From an uncultured Fusicatenibacter sp. (GTDB taxonomy: Bacteria; Bacillota; Clostridia; Lachnospirales; Lachnospiraceae), in assembly GCA_902493585.1 (NCBI GenBank), contig CABUPZ010000113.1:1-6732 (forward strand): a stretch of 6,732 bases of DNA, given 5' to 3'. Below the pieces are notes generated by a model, which saw nothing but the letters and a program-made list of their open reading frames with translations, searched no databases and was not told where the DNA came from. A program made the position numbers and the translations under genes. Position 1 is the stretch's first letter. Each line of letters starts with the position of its first letter. Shown here piece by piece: positions 6,514-6,732 of the stretch.

Positions 6514-6732
6514 ATGAAGGAAAATCCACATGGAGGAGATATTTATTCCGGCAAATATGACTATGATTTCTCTGTGAATGTCAATCCCTTCGGGCCGCCG
6601 GAATCTGTCCGTCAGGCGGTGCGGGAGTCTGTGGAATGTCTGACCAATTATCCGGACAGTTCCTGTCAGGCACTCCGGAAGGCTTTGGCAGAGAAACTTG
6701 CCGTCCGTCCGGATCATCTGATCTTCGGAAAC
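6514..6732 (+). CDS. cobD: L-threonine-O-3-phosphate decarboxylase, CobD type, N-terminal part (runs off right edge)
   Basis: The first 73 codons of a gene that is open to the window end. The N-terminus carries HGGDIY at 6-11, DFSVNVNPFGPP at 18-29, NYPDSS at 45-50, a LRKALAEKL helix at 54-62 and IFGN at 70-73. This is the opening of a fold-type I pyridoxal-phosphate aminotransferase of the HisC/CobD group. The HGGDIY and DFS-N-NP-GPP pattern favours CobD over histidinol-phosphate aminotransferase, and so does its place directly after cbiB. CobD decarboxylates threonine phosphate to (R)-1-amino-2-propanol phosphate, the substrate of CbiB. The PLP lysine lies beyond the window. The ATG at 6514 has GGAAGGA at 6497-6503, 10 bases upstream, a looser arrangement than in the other genes. 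A HisC-like paralogue cannot be fully excluded from 73 residues. Confidence 0.85.
   Translation, partial: MKENPHGGDIYSGKYDYDFSVNVNPFGPPESVRQAVRESVECLTNYPDSSCQALRKALAEKLAVRPDHLIFGN

Noticed and set aside
5623..6717. A 364-codon open frame on the minus strand, opposite cbiB, the spacer and the start of cobD
   Set aside because: Both plus-strand genes under it have clear family motifs. The antisense translation has no recognisable domain and is rich in Arg, His and Gln as shadows usually are.
1..6732. A hidden novel system, mobile element, CRISPR array, or tRNA/rRNA gene
   Set aside because: Essentially every base is accounted for by cobalamin genes. I saw no terminal inverted repeats, transposase motifs, spaced repeats of CRISPR size or tRNA-like folds on either strand.

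Overview
The window is an interior slice of an anaerobic (early cobalt insertion) cobalamin biosynthesis operon. Every gene lies on the + strand. Coding density is near total, the base composition is moderately GC-rich, and ribosome binding sites are strong GGAGG-type. The gene order and the protein styles suggest a gut-type Clostridia bacterium, most likely Lachnospiraceae. That placement is inference from recognition, not from a search.

Layout from left to right: the 3' end of cbiF (cobalt-precorrin-4 C11-methyltransferase, 1-312, cut by the window edge); cbiG (316-1347); cbiH (1344-2075, probably starting at a TTG); a three-domain fusion cbiJ-cbiE-cbiT (2068-4071); cbiA (4049-5485); cbiB (5476-6444); a 69-base AT-richer spacer (6445-6513); and the 5' end of a pyridoxal-phosphate aminotransferase-fold gene. 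The last is best read as the CobD-type L-threonine-O-3-phosphate decarboxylase (6514 to the right edge).

Together these genes cover a long run of the pathway. CbiH makes cobalt-precorrin-4 by C17 methylation and ring contraction. CbiF methylates C11, and CbiG opens the lactone and expels the C20 fragment. The fused CbiJ/CbiE/CbiT protein reduces cobalt-precorrin-6A and carries out the C15 methylation/decarboxylation and the C5 methylation. CbiA amidates the a and c side chains of cobyrinate. CbiB attaches the aminopropanol arm, which CobD supplies as (R)-1-amino-2-propanol phosphate. CbiL, CbiD, CbiC, the cobalt chelatase, the adenosyltransferase and CbiP are not in the window and presumably lie outside it.

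The junctions from cbiF to cbiB are a 3-base gap followed by overlaps of 4, 8, 23 and 10 bases. Each has a Shine-Dalgarno sequence inside the preceding gene, the signature of translational coupling. Only the cbiB/cobD junction breaks this pattern. The most unusual points are the CbiJ-CbiE-CbiT triple fusion, a perfect Shine-Dalgarno-like heptamer exactly at its first domain junction, and the TTG start of cbiH. I see no undescribed system, mobile element, RNA gene or CRISPR array here.
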